Assembly: GCA_022266195.1 (NCBI GenBank) | Contig: WHVY01000010.1 | Coordinates: forward strand, 1,562,501 to 1,626,500 | From: Tetranychus cinnabarinus | Taxonomy: Eukaryota; Arthropoda; Arachnida; Trombidiformes; Tetranychidae | Reading direction: 5' to 3' | Length of the DNA stretch: 64,000 nt | Part shown: one piece after another, positions 1 to 10,705 of the stretch | Numbering within the stretch: the first letter of the stretch is position 1 | Layout of the letters: each line of letters starts with the position of its first letter | Position numbers and translations under genes: made by a program | Notes under the pieces: model-generated | Databases searched by the model: none | What the model was told of the DNA's origin: nothing | The model's input: only the letters and a program-made list of their open reading frames with translations

Positions 1-321
1 GCATGTAAAGTCTCATTGCTATAAGAATAAAGATGAAACTGTTAACTTACGGAAATTTATTCATTGACTTGCGATGTTACATCTTCAACAGCAAATCGGT
101 GTGAAATTTAAAGCCTGGTGAGTGAATCTTGAAGGTAGCGCCAAATTTTGTAACAGGACCTAAACCGGATTTGTAGTTCAGGCCTCATGTGCATTTCAAA
201 GTTGAATTGAAAATTTAGTGCCATTAATAGTAAACTATCAATAAGCTTTGCAAGTTTCCGTTGAAAGATGTTGACTTTTCTTCTGTGATACAACAATTAG
301 CATCAAACAACCAACTAAAAC

Positions 322-1107
322 ATGTTGATATCCAAGCAAATAAGTATTATCAGTATTCTGATTCTAGCCGATTGTACTTTGAATGTTTTGTCTGGTTCAT
401 TAACACGTTTTGTACCATTAGAATCAAGTTCATCAAATGTCAATAAAACAGATAAATTTTTTACTTTGGTTGATTCAAAGGCCAAAAATGTCAGTGCATC
501 TCAACTCAGCGAGGCCCGATCTTCCTCAGAACGTAAGTATATTAAAGTTTATTTATCAGTTCAAAAGTCAAAAATGCTATTTTTCATCAGCTCATGTCAC
601 ATAAAAAACGTAAAATAAAGTATTTTAGTATTGAGTTTTAAAAGTAACTAAAAGCCTATCGAAATCCTATTTTGTATTCACTCATAACACATGAAATCTT
701 GTTATTAATGATATTACACTAGTTTCACGGATAAGTTAATTTTTGATCAGCGCCGTCTACTATACTACCAATGGTATAGTTAAGCATCTTACTACTTATT
801 GTAGAGGGCGCTGATCAAAAATTAACTTATCCGTGAAACTAGTGTATATAATATTGATTGGTTCTATTTTAAGAAGCTGTGTAACAAATGAAGTTTGAAC
901 AAACACTAATAATAACAATAAAAATATCCATATTTTTCAGTGCTCATTGTACTTGGTTTGCCGCTTATTCTCCTGTCTTGGACACCTCCCTTCGAAATCG
1001 TTAGAAATGTTCTCAGATACAATCGACCGAGTCTAGATGCGAGCAGGTACCTTGTTGAACGTTTCCAAGTATTTTTGAAAAGGATTAATGAAACCTCAAA
1101 TTCTTAG
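322..1107 (+). CDS. Small secreted protein, family B copy 1 (two exons, 125 aa)
   Basis: Exons are 322-532 and 941-1107, joined by a GTAAGT donor and a TTTTTCAG acceptor. The reading frame is continuous and gives 125 aa. Residues 1-25 form a hydrophobic signal peptide (start MLISKQISIISILIL, small residues at the likely cleavage region). Exon 2 encodes a hydrophobic stretch followed by a basic helix-like tail with N-R-P-S-L-D and F-L-K-R. The exon-2 tail is clearly related to that of the copy at 4768-4922, including N-R-P and the spacing to R-F and F-L-K, and this supports both splice models. No domain is recognised. There are few cysteines, so it is not a disulfide-knot peptide. The intron carries a MITE. 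A secreted role is inferred; transcription is not shown by the sequence. Confidence 0.65.
716..845. mobile_element. Foldback MITE inside the family B copy 1 intron
   Basis: Two 45-bp arms, 716-760 and 801-845, are reverse complements with one mismatch and begin ACACTAGTTTCACGGATAAG. The loop is about 40 bp. The paralogous intron at 4608-4767 lacks this block while matching on both sides (AGCTCATRTSACAT before, TTTTAAGAAGCTGTGTAAC after), so this is an insertion. Only a short A/T flank repeat is visible, so the superfamily is not assigned. Confidence 0.85.
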
Positions 1108-1758
1108 TTCATTCTGTGGATAGTAAAATGATCAAAATGTAATTTTTTCAATATTTTGCCACTGCAATTAGAAGCAATGTTTATTGTCAAGTCGCAATAC
1201 AAGACTAATTACTATTGAAATGTAATAATTATCTGACCAACAAGACAATGGATCAACAGACACAAGATGGAATAATCAAGTCAACATTGCTTTACCCGTG
1301 ATTCACTTTTCATTGTTTCAAATTTTTACATGTAAACTCTATTCGATGACAAAGTTGTTATTAAAGTATCATCTTGTGTCTTTTTGTAATTAACTCAATA
1401 AAAAACGCATTTATACATGGGATCAAGCTCTCCCATCTTCAACATAAAATTGGTATGAAATTTGTGGCTTGTTTATTGAATCTTCAAAGTCAGGAAATAT
1501 TTTGTAAATAACATGACCTGAACCGGATTTGTGTTTTGCCCAAATGTACATTGAAAGAGAGTCCTTTTTAATGAAGCTGTTCAACTATCACTTGCTATCC
1601 TTATAGCAAGAAATGCCTGATTCAGTTATTACCTTATTTTAGCAATAATAAGTTCAGGTAATATTTATTTGAAAATTGTCCAAAACTTTATGATCAACAC
1701 GCGCAATTATTTGAATAAACTAATTAGTTTGCTTGAATCTTCACTTTACTCAACAAAA

Positions 1759-2160
1759 ATGAAGTTACATTCACCAAGTTGTTTCATTTATTTTTTGTGT
1801 CTTTTGTGCCAAAGTAACCTTTTATTTGTTTCATCGCTTCCTCTACAAGTTACATCCACATTACCAACTTTACTAACAAATGTGAACTCATCGATTCCAG
1901 ATAATTATAAAACAACTGAATGGTCAAGAAATGACAAAGTTGAACCACGATGGGACCTTGGCGGTTTCGACTATAGTAAGTTAATATTTTCAAAATTACC
2001 ATGAGTTAGTTGCTCTTATTGAACCAAAAATTAACTGTTGCCTTTTTTAAATATTACCTTATTAGGTTCTGCTTCTGCCCCTTGGCAAATGTTCTACTTG
2101 TTTTTTAAGCAAATTATCAAAGCCCGTAATACGGTTCACTGTTTTGGAAACAATGCATAA
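1759..2160 (+). CDS. Small secreted protein, family A copy 1 (C-terminally truncated, 103 aa)
   Basis: Exons are 1759-1975 and 2066-2160, and the join is in frame. The start is the ATG that opens the signal peptide MKLHSPSCFIYFLCLLCQSN. An upstream in-frame ATG at 1669 would add 30 residues ahead of the signal peptide and is not conserved in the copy at 2929. Exon 2 starts like its paralogues (K-Q-I-I-K-A-R-N-T-V). It then lacks about 50 bp that encode the E-T-x-x-x-P-F segment elsewhere, shifting the frame to a stop at 2158-2160. Residual homology continues past that stop to about 2205. It may be a truncated functional gene or a young pseudogene. Confidence 0.5.
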
Positions 2161-2928
2161 AGTGCGAGTAAATATAACAAGAAGAATGGCAAAGACCAAA
2201 TGTCAACTTAATTTTAATTGTGGTGTTGCTAGTTCCTATGACCCTTAGTAGCGTAAATTATGATGCTCCACTCTTGGACTGTGATGCATAATCTGCTCTT
2301 CATAAACTTTCGATTGATGAAATTGTGAATCTCAAGGCAAAAATGTAACATTTTGGTGGACAGTTTGCAAAGTCCACGAATTTGTGCATTTCATCTTATC
2401 GTATTATTATGGTTGGCGAAATGGATTATTTATCTCCCGAAAGCTTGTATTTATCGATTGAGAATTGATAGATGAAAGACTCGAAATTCATAACCTATTA
2501 CATACACATTTGACATGTGGACCTTTTTTGCAGGTTCAAATAAAGATACATTTCATGTAAAACTAAATGCTTTTTATGAAAAATTATCTCAATGCAAGAA
2601 CTCGAAATCGTTTAATGTCAAGTTTAAGCAATGGAATCTGGAAACTGATGGTAAAATCATGAAAAGTAAAGTCAACCATTTTGTCAATAAGATGATCGAA
2701 ACCGGATTTCTATTTTTCTGCCCTAATGTGCATTTGAAGATGAGAGTCCTTTTTGATGGGAAGCTGTACATTTACTTGTTATCATTACCTCAAAAGGCCC
2801 AATACCGTTAGACTAGTTTTTATTTTCATCTATTCATATTTGCAAATGAAACACAAATCTCAACATTAACAGATTTCAACTATCTAAATCGACTAATGAT
2901 TCAATGTACTTCACTTTACTCAACAAAA
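2161..2928 (+). other. Spacer between family A copies 1 and 2, with the repeated upstream block
   Basis: 2161-2205 is decayed exon-2 sequence of copy 1. From about 2560 to 2810 lies the unit-start block shared by all six units. The short open frames here (2515-2811 on +, 2589-2771 on -) fall inside that repeated block and are not conserved in the other copies, so I do not call them genes. Confidence 0.55.
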
Positions 2929-3381
2929 ATGAAGTTACACTCACCAAGTTGTTTCATTTTATTTTTGTGTATTTTGTGCCAAACTAACCTTTTATTTGTT
3001 TCATCGCTTCCTCTACAAGTTACATCCACATTACCAACTTCATTAACAAATGTGAACTCATCGATTCAACATAATTTTAACACAACTGAATGGTCAAGAA
3101 ATGACAAAGTTGAACGACGAGATGAGTTTCCTGACGACCAAAGTAAGTTATTTCGATGATTATCTAAATTATCAAAGTATTAGCTTCCATTGACCAGACT
3201 ATTAACTTATGTGCTTCGTTGTATCATTACAGACAATTTAAGTCCTGGTAAGCTTGTTGCAAATGGTATTGGACGAATGATCAGAGCTTATAATAGTGTA
3301 GTCGAAACTATCTTCCTGCCTTTCAATTTGGCAACTGAAGTATTTTTCGCTGGTTTGGGCAAGTTGTATCCAATCGGTTGA
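2929..3381 (+). CDS. Small secreted protein, family A copy 2 (best-preserved member, 120 aa)
   Basis: Exons are 2929-3142 and 3233-3381, with a GTAAGT donor and an ATTACAG acceptor. They join in frame to give 120 aa. Residues 1-26 are a signal peptide (MKLHSPSCFILFLCILCQTN onward). The mature part starts L-P-L-Q-V-T-S-T-L-P and contains three N-x-S/T sites in exon 1. Exon 2 encodes an amphipathic region, M-I-R-A-Y-N-S-V-V-E-T-I-F-L-P-F. The other A copies carry frame-disrupting changes in that region, so this is the reference copy. No domain is recognised. There is no cysteine in the mature chain. AATAAAG lies shortly downstream, near 3416. Confidence 0.68.
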
Positions 3382-3815
3382 ATTTTCGGACCGTGTAAAC
3401 CTTCATCGAAAAATGAAATAAAGGAAAATTTGTCATAAAAGAAGCGAATATGTTTTCTCATCAAATTATTAATAATAATAAGTCGTGGTTTTCACAACTA
3501 ACTCAATCAGCATTGTATTTATTCATAAACTCAAGATGGAAAATGTTTCAATTTGAAGTTGAAGGTAAGAAACTTAGAACCTGGTAAGTGAATCTTAAAG
3601 GCAGGGCCAAATTTTGTTGATAACAGGACCTAAACCGGATTCCATCTGGTCTTATGTGCATTTCAAAGTTGAATTAAAAATTTATTGCCACTTATAGTAA
3701 ATTATCAATAGGCTTTTGCAGTAGCTATGAAGCGATTCTGACTTTTCTTCCGTTTAGACTCATCTTTATATGTCCAAATTACAGTTATTGATAAGTTATT
3801 AACAACAACCAAAAC

Positions 3816-4922
3816 ATGTTGACATCCCAACAAATGAGTATCATAAGTATTCTGATGCTATGTCATTGTACGTCAATTGTTTGGTCTGCTCCGTTACCAC
3901 GAACTGAACCATCAATATTAAGTGTAATTTCCTACTCGATAGGTAGATATAAAGGGTTGTTGATAAGTGGGGTTGCAATTTTCAATCAACAATTAGACAC
4001 AGAAATGTTTTATCAAAATCTTTCAAAATTTCAGGATATACTATTTTAATACTCTAGATTATGAATCAGTGATTTAATAATTGCATTGGCCCTTTTCTTG
4101 AAAGCAGGCGAAGTTTCAATATCAAATCAGTCACCAAAGTTTGCCCTGAACTTTAGCAACTTTTTTATATATTATGAATATTTGACTCGAATTTTTTTTG
4201 AAAAAATTGATATTTCCGCATGGTATGAGCCTTATTTGTATTCTTGTTTGTAAAAATACAAGAATTTCCGCCCCGAAAGTCTTATATAAAATTTTCGACT
4301 CTGAAGAAAAAATGAATTTTTTTCATCCCATGTTAAATTTACATAGAGCTGGCAAGCTTTTTTAAAAAGGTACTGATTGAATTGTAATTTAGTAATTGAA
4401 ATCATCATTTGATTTCAATATATTATGTATCATGATGAAGCCACAAGTTTGGACATTCCGGCTATTTAGTTTTTTCAATCGTTCTCACATTAACACTCAT
4501 GAGATTATTGTTTTTAATTTTGCAGCTTTACTTATCAACAACCCTTTATGTTCGACGATTTTCACAACGCATCTCCTTTCCGACAATTTCTTATAAATTC
4601 TTATTTTCGTAAGTATAATCAAGTTTCACTTGCAAAAGTTTCAGTGAAAAAAAGTTTATTAGCTCATATGACATGAAAAATAATAGTCATTGACTTAATT
4701 TTAAGAAGCTGTGTAACAAATGAAGTTTGAACAAACTTATTCTAATAAAAATATTCAAATCTTTCAGGGCTCACTGCTCCGATAAATTTGCTGCGTATGA
4801 CGCCTCTAGTGCAAGTTATTGAGGAGGTTCTTGAGAAAAATCGACCGAAGCTAAATGCGGTCAAATTCATTGGTCAACGTTTTAGGAAATTTTTGAAAAA
4901 CATAAAGATAAACTATTCTTAG
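3816..4922 (+). CDS. Small secreted protein, family B copy 2 (exon structure uncertain)
   Basis: The first exon starts at 3816 with a signal peptide like that of the copy at 322 (MLTSQQMSIISILMLCHCTS). The last exon is 4768-4922 after CTTTCAG. It encodes a tail with E-K-N-R-P-K-L-N and F-L-K-N that parallels the exon-2 tail of copy 1. Joining is in frame with more than one phase-1 donor (after 3921 or after 3942). A possible middle exon at about 4525-4607 is followed by a GTAAGTATA donor matching the copy 1 donor region. Relative to copy 1, some 600 bp is inserted between 3950 and 4600. Without splicing it reads as a 77-aa frame ending at 4049. It may be functional or disrupted. Confidence 0.45.
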
Positions 4923-5463
4923 TTTGATCTGTGAATAATTTCATTATCAAAATATAATTTATTCAATGAAACAATTTTGTTTCTGCTGTCATTTAACTTT
5001 TCATTGTTTCACATTTTACATGTAAACTCTATTTAATGTCTGAATAAAGAGGAAATTTTTATAAAACTAACGTTTATGTCGCTTTGAAAATTATTAAATA
5101 ACTCAATGAAAATTGCATGTATTCATAGACTTACTCATCTTTCAACAGCAAATTGATATGAATTTTGAATCTGGTGAGGAAATATTTTAATAAGTCAGGT
5201 TATATTTAATAACATGATCGGAACCGGATTTGTGTTTTGCTGCCCCAAATGAAATGAAATTTGAAAGAGAGTCCTTTTTGATGGAAAGCTGGTCAACTAT
5301 TACTTCTTATCCTCTTTCAAAATACCAGTCCTGTAATGCCAGATTCCGTTAGATATGTTTTATATTCATTTATTTGAAAATTTTCCAAAATTTCATGATC
5401 AACATTTGCAACTATTTGAATCAACTAATTAGTTTTCCCGAATCTTAACTTTACTCAACAAAA

Positions 5464-5962
5464 ATGAAGTTACATTCACCAAGTTGTTTCATTTATTTTT
5501 TGTGTCTTTTGTGCCAAAGTAACCTTTTATTTGTTTCATCGCTTCCTCTTCAAGTTACATCCACATTACCAAATTTACTTACAAATGTGAACTCATCGAC
5601 ATCAGATAATTTTAAAACAACTGAATGGTCAAGAGCTGACAAAGTTGAACCTCGATCCTTTTTTCCTTGCTTTCTATGTATCAAGTATAGTAAGTTAATA
5701 TTTTGAAAATTACCATGAGTATGTTGCTCTTATGGACTAGATGACTTAATTAATTGTGGCTTATTTGTCATATCATTACAGGTGATCTTTCTTTACCGAT
5801 GAAGTTTTTTACGTCGCTTTTGAGCAAATCATCAAAACCCGTAATTCGGTGATTGAAACTGTATCTGTGCCTTTCGTTGAGTTAACTGAAAAATTTTTCT
5901 CTGGTTTGGAAAGGATGCATAAAAGGCTGGTAGATAAAACAAGAAGAGTGACAAACAACTAA
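5464..5962 (+). pseudogene. Small secreted protein, family A copy 3 (frameshifted in exon 2)
   Basis: Exon 1 (5464-5689) encodes an intact signal peptide and N-terminal region, nearly identical to copy 1. After splicing to 5782 the frame closes at 5852, after about 98 aa. The homologous frame (I-K-T-R-N-S-V-I-E-T-V, then F-F-S-G-L-E-R-M-H-K-R) stays open in a different phase to the stop at 5960-5962. The break lies between about 5800 and 5825, where a few bases differ in number from copy 1. The options are a real frameshift, an assembly error, or an alternative acceptor that I could not find. Confidence 0.5.
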
Positions 5963-6439
5963 TGCCAACTTAATTGGGCATTTGATAGTTGATTTGATTC
6001 TTAGTAGCGTAAATTATGATCTATTTCATTCTAACATTTGGGCTTCCAGTTTCAGTTGCAGTAAACGAACGTATGCACTTTAACGTAAGCTAGTTCACCA
6101 AATGGTTTGTACATTAAATAAAGATACATTTTTTATAAAACTTTCGTAGACTTTGAACAATCAACTGAAAATTTTATTTATGCATGAACTTTAGATCTCT
6201 CTGCTTTCAAGACCAAATTTGTAATAAACACGGAAACTGGTGAGTAAATTATGAAAAGGTCAAATTTTGACATAAACATGACCTGAACCGGAATTGTAGC
6301 TTATCTGGCCTAATGGGCATTTTAAAGGAAGTCTTATTTGATATAAAGCTGATACTTTGGGGTCAAAACGCCCGATTCCGTTAGACTAGTTTTCAAATGA
6401 AAAAAAAATCTTAGCAAACATTATTGCAAAAACATTATC

Positions 6440-6740
6440 AACCTTGCACAGCAATGTGAACTCATCAATTACAGATTATTTCACACAACTGAATGACCAA
6501 GAATCGACAAAGTTGAAACTCGAATTGATATGCAGCCTGTTCCTAAAAATCCAAATTTTATTGTCATTTTTACTCATTGATCAGGTGATTAACTGTCGCT
6601 CTTTGATGATCTCTTTACAGCTGTGCGAATTTTACTCCAGCCAATATTTGATAGTCTCTTTATGCCAGTCTTTGGAAGTCAATTATTTCGGCCAACGCAA
6701 GATTTCACCACCGATTAACTCGATGACTGGTTTTTAAAAT
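6440..6740 (+). pseudogene. Family A copy 4 remnant, signal peptide lost
   Basis: 6449-6515 matches the middle of family A exon 1 (GTGAACTCATCRATT, CACAACTGAATG, GACAAAGTTGAA). The 5' part encoding the signal peptide is absent. Past TCTTTACAG, at 6621 onward, a different frame reads P-I-F-D-S-L-F-M-P-V-F-G-S, resembling the E-T-I-F-L-P-F segment of copy 2. The text is open but the parts are not in one frame. It is probably a dead copy closing the array. Confidence 0.5.
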
Positions 6741-7636
6741 ATCCATAGAGCTTTGTATATAAAAGTACAGCATACAGAAGATTAATTGTTAAATGATAAA
6801 TCTGTGAGCTTGATGCGCCTTTTGTAGTGCAAATCATGATATTAATTTATTAAATTTGTATCGTTACATTTTTTATTTGTATATTATATTTTCCGTTTTT
6901 AGCTCAACTTGATCAACAAAATCCAGCATTATTATTGATTTGGAAGTTCAGTTTTGACTTCAAGTTAAAATCAAGGTCCAACTTCAAAGGAACTGCCAAA
7001 AATTACTAAACCAGTTGAGGTTCAACAAATGATATTAATTGAATTAAAAGTCAGTAACCTGTAGTTTTGTTATCATTAATCTCGCGCTTTTAATAATTCA
7101 TTGAGTTCACAAATCAACTAATATCCTTAAACTAACAAATATTTAATGTTCAATAATCTAGATAGTTCTTTGAAATTATTTGTTTCATATCTGCCTTTCG
7201 AGGTTTGCCTGGTTAAGTCATCCCAGTCTGGATAAGTACACTTGAGTGTAAAAATTAACTGGCATGGCAAATAAAATAATGTTCAGTTAAAGTTGCAAAA
7301 GGATTGAGTTTTCTGACTGAAAAAAGCGCTGAATGTTTGCTATTATTTCTAAGATTCCTTTGTAGTCTAGAAAATCAATTATTTTATAATAAGAGTTCTT
7401 AGTAGACCAATAAGGAAATAAAGAGTGACACAAACAATTGTTTTTTTCAGCTGTGTCCCAAATGTAAAGAAAATGGTTTTACCAGTTAAATCAAGACAAA
7501 TTAACAAGTTTAACAGCAAATAATATTTAAAATAAATTACAAACAGACTAAACCTATTAAATAGGAGGTAAAATCAAATACGGGACTAAATTCATTCAAT
7601 TCGGGGAGAAAATGGCAACTGATAAAAGTGATTAAT
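6741..7636. other. Intergenic: no gene seen
   Basis: AT-rich DNA between the secreted-protein array and the 3' end of DLAT, which runs leftward. I see no convincing open frame, tRNA or repeat. The right part must contain the DLAT 3' UTR. Confidence 0.5.
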
Positions 7637-9490
7637 TTAGATAATCATTGTGACAGGATCCTCTAAAAATCGTTTAAAATGCTGAAGCCATTGAGCTCCC
7701 ACAGCTCCATCCACAACTCTGTGATCACAGCTCAGAGTGACATTCATAGCATTAGCTACTCTAAATCCGCCGTTATCATCAGGTACAACTTTCTTCTCGG
7801 CAGCACCGACCGCTAATATACACGATTGAGGAGGGCTGATTATGGCACAAAAATGTTTCACTCCAAACATTCCTAGGTTTGAGATGGTGAAAGTACCTCC
7901 TTGGAACTCTTGAGGTTCCAATTTGCCTGTTATTCAAAAAATAAACTTTTATTAGAAAATTTTCGGTTTAAGTATCAAAATGACTCACCGTCTCGAGCTT
8001 TGGCAGCTAAAGCTTTAGTTTGCTCGCTAATTTCTTTGACTCCTTTGCTTTCAGCATTAAAGATGATTGGTGTTATAAGACCTCTATCAGTGCTTACAGC
8101 AATTGAAACATCTACATTTGAATATTGACGGATGTATGATTCTTGCCAGGATGAATTGGTCTCTGGTACTTTCCTGCATGCTAAAGCAGATGCTTTTATA
8201 ACAAAATCATTCACTGAAACCTTTACGTTTTCCTTGTTGAGCATTTCGTTAACGCGTTTCCTTAAACTATAGAAAAAAGAATAAAAATGTCAATATAAAA
8301 TTATAAGAAAAGGCAAACAAAGCATACTTGAGGAGTTGATCCATTTCAATATCGACAGTTAAGTAATAATGAGGAATAGATTGCTTGGACTGTAATAAGC
8401 GTTTTGCGATGGTTTGACGCATTCCAGTAAGAGGTATGTCAACGAAAGAACCTCCAGCGACTGGAGCCACGTTAGTTGGTGTTGTTGTTGATGATGATAA
8501 TACATCTTGGGCAATAATTCTTCCTCCTGGACCTGAACCTTGACCAATGGCTGAGAGATCAAGACCTTTTGATGATGCTAAGGCCTTGGCGAAAGGACTA
8601 GCAAAGATTCTTCCACCGGTTGGAGCACCGCCAGCAGCGAATGCAGGCTGTTGTGGAACATTCTGCGGCACGGGTTGTGGAGTTTGTTGCACAGGAGGTT
8701 GTGAAGACGACTCTTCAGCTGCTTTGGGTTTTACAGAAGATTCTGAAGGTACATAGTCTTTGAAGGCAGCAACATCCTCTTGATTTTGAACAATGATGCA
8801 CAACAACTGTAAATAAAATGAAGAATGGTAATTAATGCTGATTGTTTATGTATTCTTAAAAGCTCTAAAAATGCAATTTTGTAAGTACCAAAATAAAAAT
8901 TGGAAGGTACATCCTAATGATTCAAATTTCAAGAAATTGTAATAAGATCATACTTTTCCAATCGGAATATCTTTGGTTCCAGCAGACACCAATATTTTTG
9001 CCAAGTAACCTTCCTCTGGAGTTTCAAAGCCCATAGTAGCTTTATCTGTCTCAATTTCCGCCAGTAAGTCACCTTCATTTAATTTATCACCTTCCTTTTT
9101 CTCCCATGAAACTATAGTTCCCAATTCCATGGTTGGAGATAAAGCAGGTAATGGGACCGGTGTATGCTCGGGTAAATCTCCAGATGAAAAACATCTTACA
9201 CTAGTAAATTGCAAAGGTCTACCATATAATGAACCAGAATGAAAGCTATACTTCCTATCAAATTTGATGCACCTAGAAATATGAGAATAAATGGTTTAAT
9301 TAACATTAAATGGCAAGAAGGAAATAATTAAAACAACTTACGATGCTAGCTTTGAAGATGAATATAATCGAGTATTACGAGAGGTTACCTTGAAATTAAC
9401 TAGAGACTCTAGATCTCTAGTAATTACCGTTGATAACTTTTTAGCATTGATAGAATTAGCTCTAGCCGAAATGAAAGTTCGAAACATCAT
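7637..9490 (-). CDS. DLAT: Dihydrolipoamide acetyltransferase (PDH complex E2), mitochondrial
   Basis: E2 core of mitochondrial pyruvate dehydrogenase: transfers acetyl from lipoyl-lysine to CoA. Coding exons on the minus strand are 9490-9342, 9272-8954, 8806-8328, 8266-7989 and 7926-7637. All junctions are GT/AG and in frame, giving 504 aa. Order: a basic, hydroxylated N-terminus (M-M-F-R-T-F) fitting a mitochondrial presequence; one lipoyl domain with E-T-D-K-A-T (lysine about 127); a Pro/Gln linker; an E1/E3-binding domain (R-I-F-A-S-P-F-A-K); and the catalytic domain ending with D-H-R-V-V-D-G (His about 477). The single lipoyl domain agrees with the length. Two adjacent ATGs open the frame. 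It is transcribed divergently from the sHSP gene, 1.2 kb away. Confidence 0.97.
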
Positions 9491-10705
9491 GTAACAATAT
9501 TAACAAAACAAATCAAACAATTAAATAATTATTGAAAGAAGGTCGTAGGTCCAGACAACAAAATCAAATGACTGAAATGACTTTACTTTGGTAACCTGAA
9601 AACGGAAAGGCGCGCAGCTTGAAATATTAAAATCAATCACGTCTCTGAAACATGATTACCATTGTATTTTTAATCAACCAATCAAGTAAATAGCAATAAA
9701 TATCGATTCTCTCATTCAAATAATCGAAAATGTATCATCAATATTCGCAATTATTAATTTATCATCAAGAATTATCAAGATATTAAATTCTATCCACTAA
9801 CATTCAATGATTTATTTCAGTTTTAGATAACCGATATTTTAATGATAGGCCTGATTGTGATTCATGCTATTCTCTAGTCTTTAATTAACATCTCATCGAT
9901 GATAATTCAAAACATTAGCAACCCAGGACTTGTTAATCATTAAATTGTCAACAAATGTAAGTGATTAACTTTGAATAATCTAATACCAGGATCGACTCAG
10001 TTGCTCATCATGATCTCAGCCATGTGCAAACAGTACATCTTCCAGACAGTACAGTACAATCATCATTACAGACCATCAGTCTATTTTTGTTAATCAGTGT
10101 GCTACGATATTTAATTGTGTGGTTCCCAAACAAGTGTACAAGTGTAAAAAGTACCATTGAAAGGAGACAAAGCAAAACCGGAGTAAAAATAATAATTACT
10201 TGAAACAACTAGAAGGTACAAGAATTTTCAATTACTTTACTTTGTTTATGATTATTATCACCTAAATCTGAAGTTGTTAGATAATGAAATGAAGAAGGTG
10301 AATTAAGAGAAAGTAAAAAGAAAGTAAAAGATACTAATGATGATGATGAAGATGAGAACTGGTGAAGAAGTAGTAGCTTAAGAATAGGAAAACAACTCCT
10401 ACATTAGACCTTGTTGCCAATACCCACGCCCGTTTAATCAATCAACGTGGTTAGTATAAATTGTTAGTCGGTTATGTTTCTCTTGATCAGTTAGTTGATA
10501 ACATTATTGTAACGTATATAATATCAGAAAACATTTCCACATTATCATTCTAACAATTAAACTCGATTATCTTTACTAATTTTACTTTACGTGCAACAAA
10601 TTATTTGTTTATTTTTTCACTTTTCTTACTCTTCCTGGTGTTTACTGCGTATTTATTTTTTGCTGATTTTGGTTATTCGTTAAGAAGGAAAGAAACAAGA
10701 CAAAG
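9491..10705. promoter_or_regulatory. Divergent promoter region of DLAT and the small heat-shock gene
   Basis: 1.2 kb separates two divergently transcribed start codons. A TATAAAT lies at 10455-10461, about 245 bp ahead of the sHSP ATG, and could serve that gene. A G/C-rich patch, GGAAAGGCGCGCAG, near 9604 is the only such patch in this AT-rich stretch and lies about 115 bp upstream of the DLAT start. I did not find a clean array of heat-shock elements. A GATGATGATGAAGATGAG run sits near 10338. Confidence 0.45.

Larger units (their letters stand above)
55..6740 (+). repeat. Six-unit tandem array of small secreted-protein genes, order B-A-A-B-A-A
   Basis: Each unit starts with a related block of about 150-200 bp, near 55, 1410, 2560, 3516, 5117 and 6178. 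The blocks share the words ACCTAAACCGGATT or CCTGAACCGGATTTGTG, then GCATTT followed by AAAG, and A-T rich text. Downstream of each block lies a short signal-peptide gene, at 322, 1759, 2929, 3816, 5464 and about 6440. The encoded first exons fall into two families, B (322, 3816) and A (1759, 2929, 5464, about 6440). Spacing between equivalent copies is about 3.5-3.7 kb for all three pairs, which fits one duplication of a B-A-A block. Function is unknown. Confidence 0.8.

Noticed and set aside
1141..1400. Short inverted repeat ACACAAGATG / CATCTTGTGT as a transposon
   Set aside because: Arms of about 12 bp with about 110 bp between them, no flank duplication; can be chance.
8547..8756. Cysteine-rich 69-codon plus-strand frame
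   Set aside because: It is the antisense of the Pro/Gln-rich linker of DLAT, so the cysteines are a shadow.
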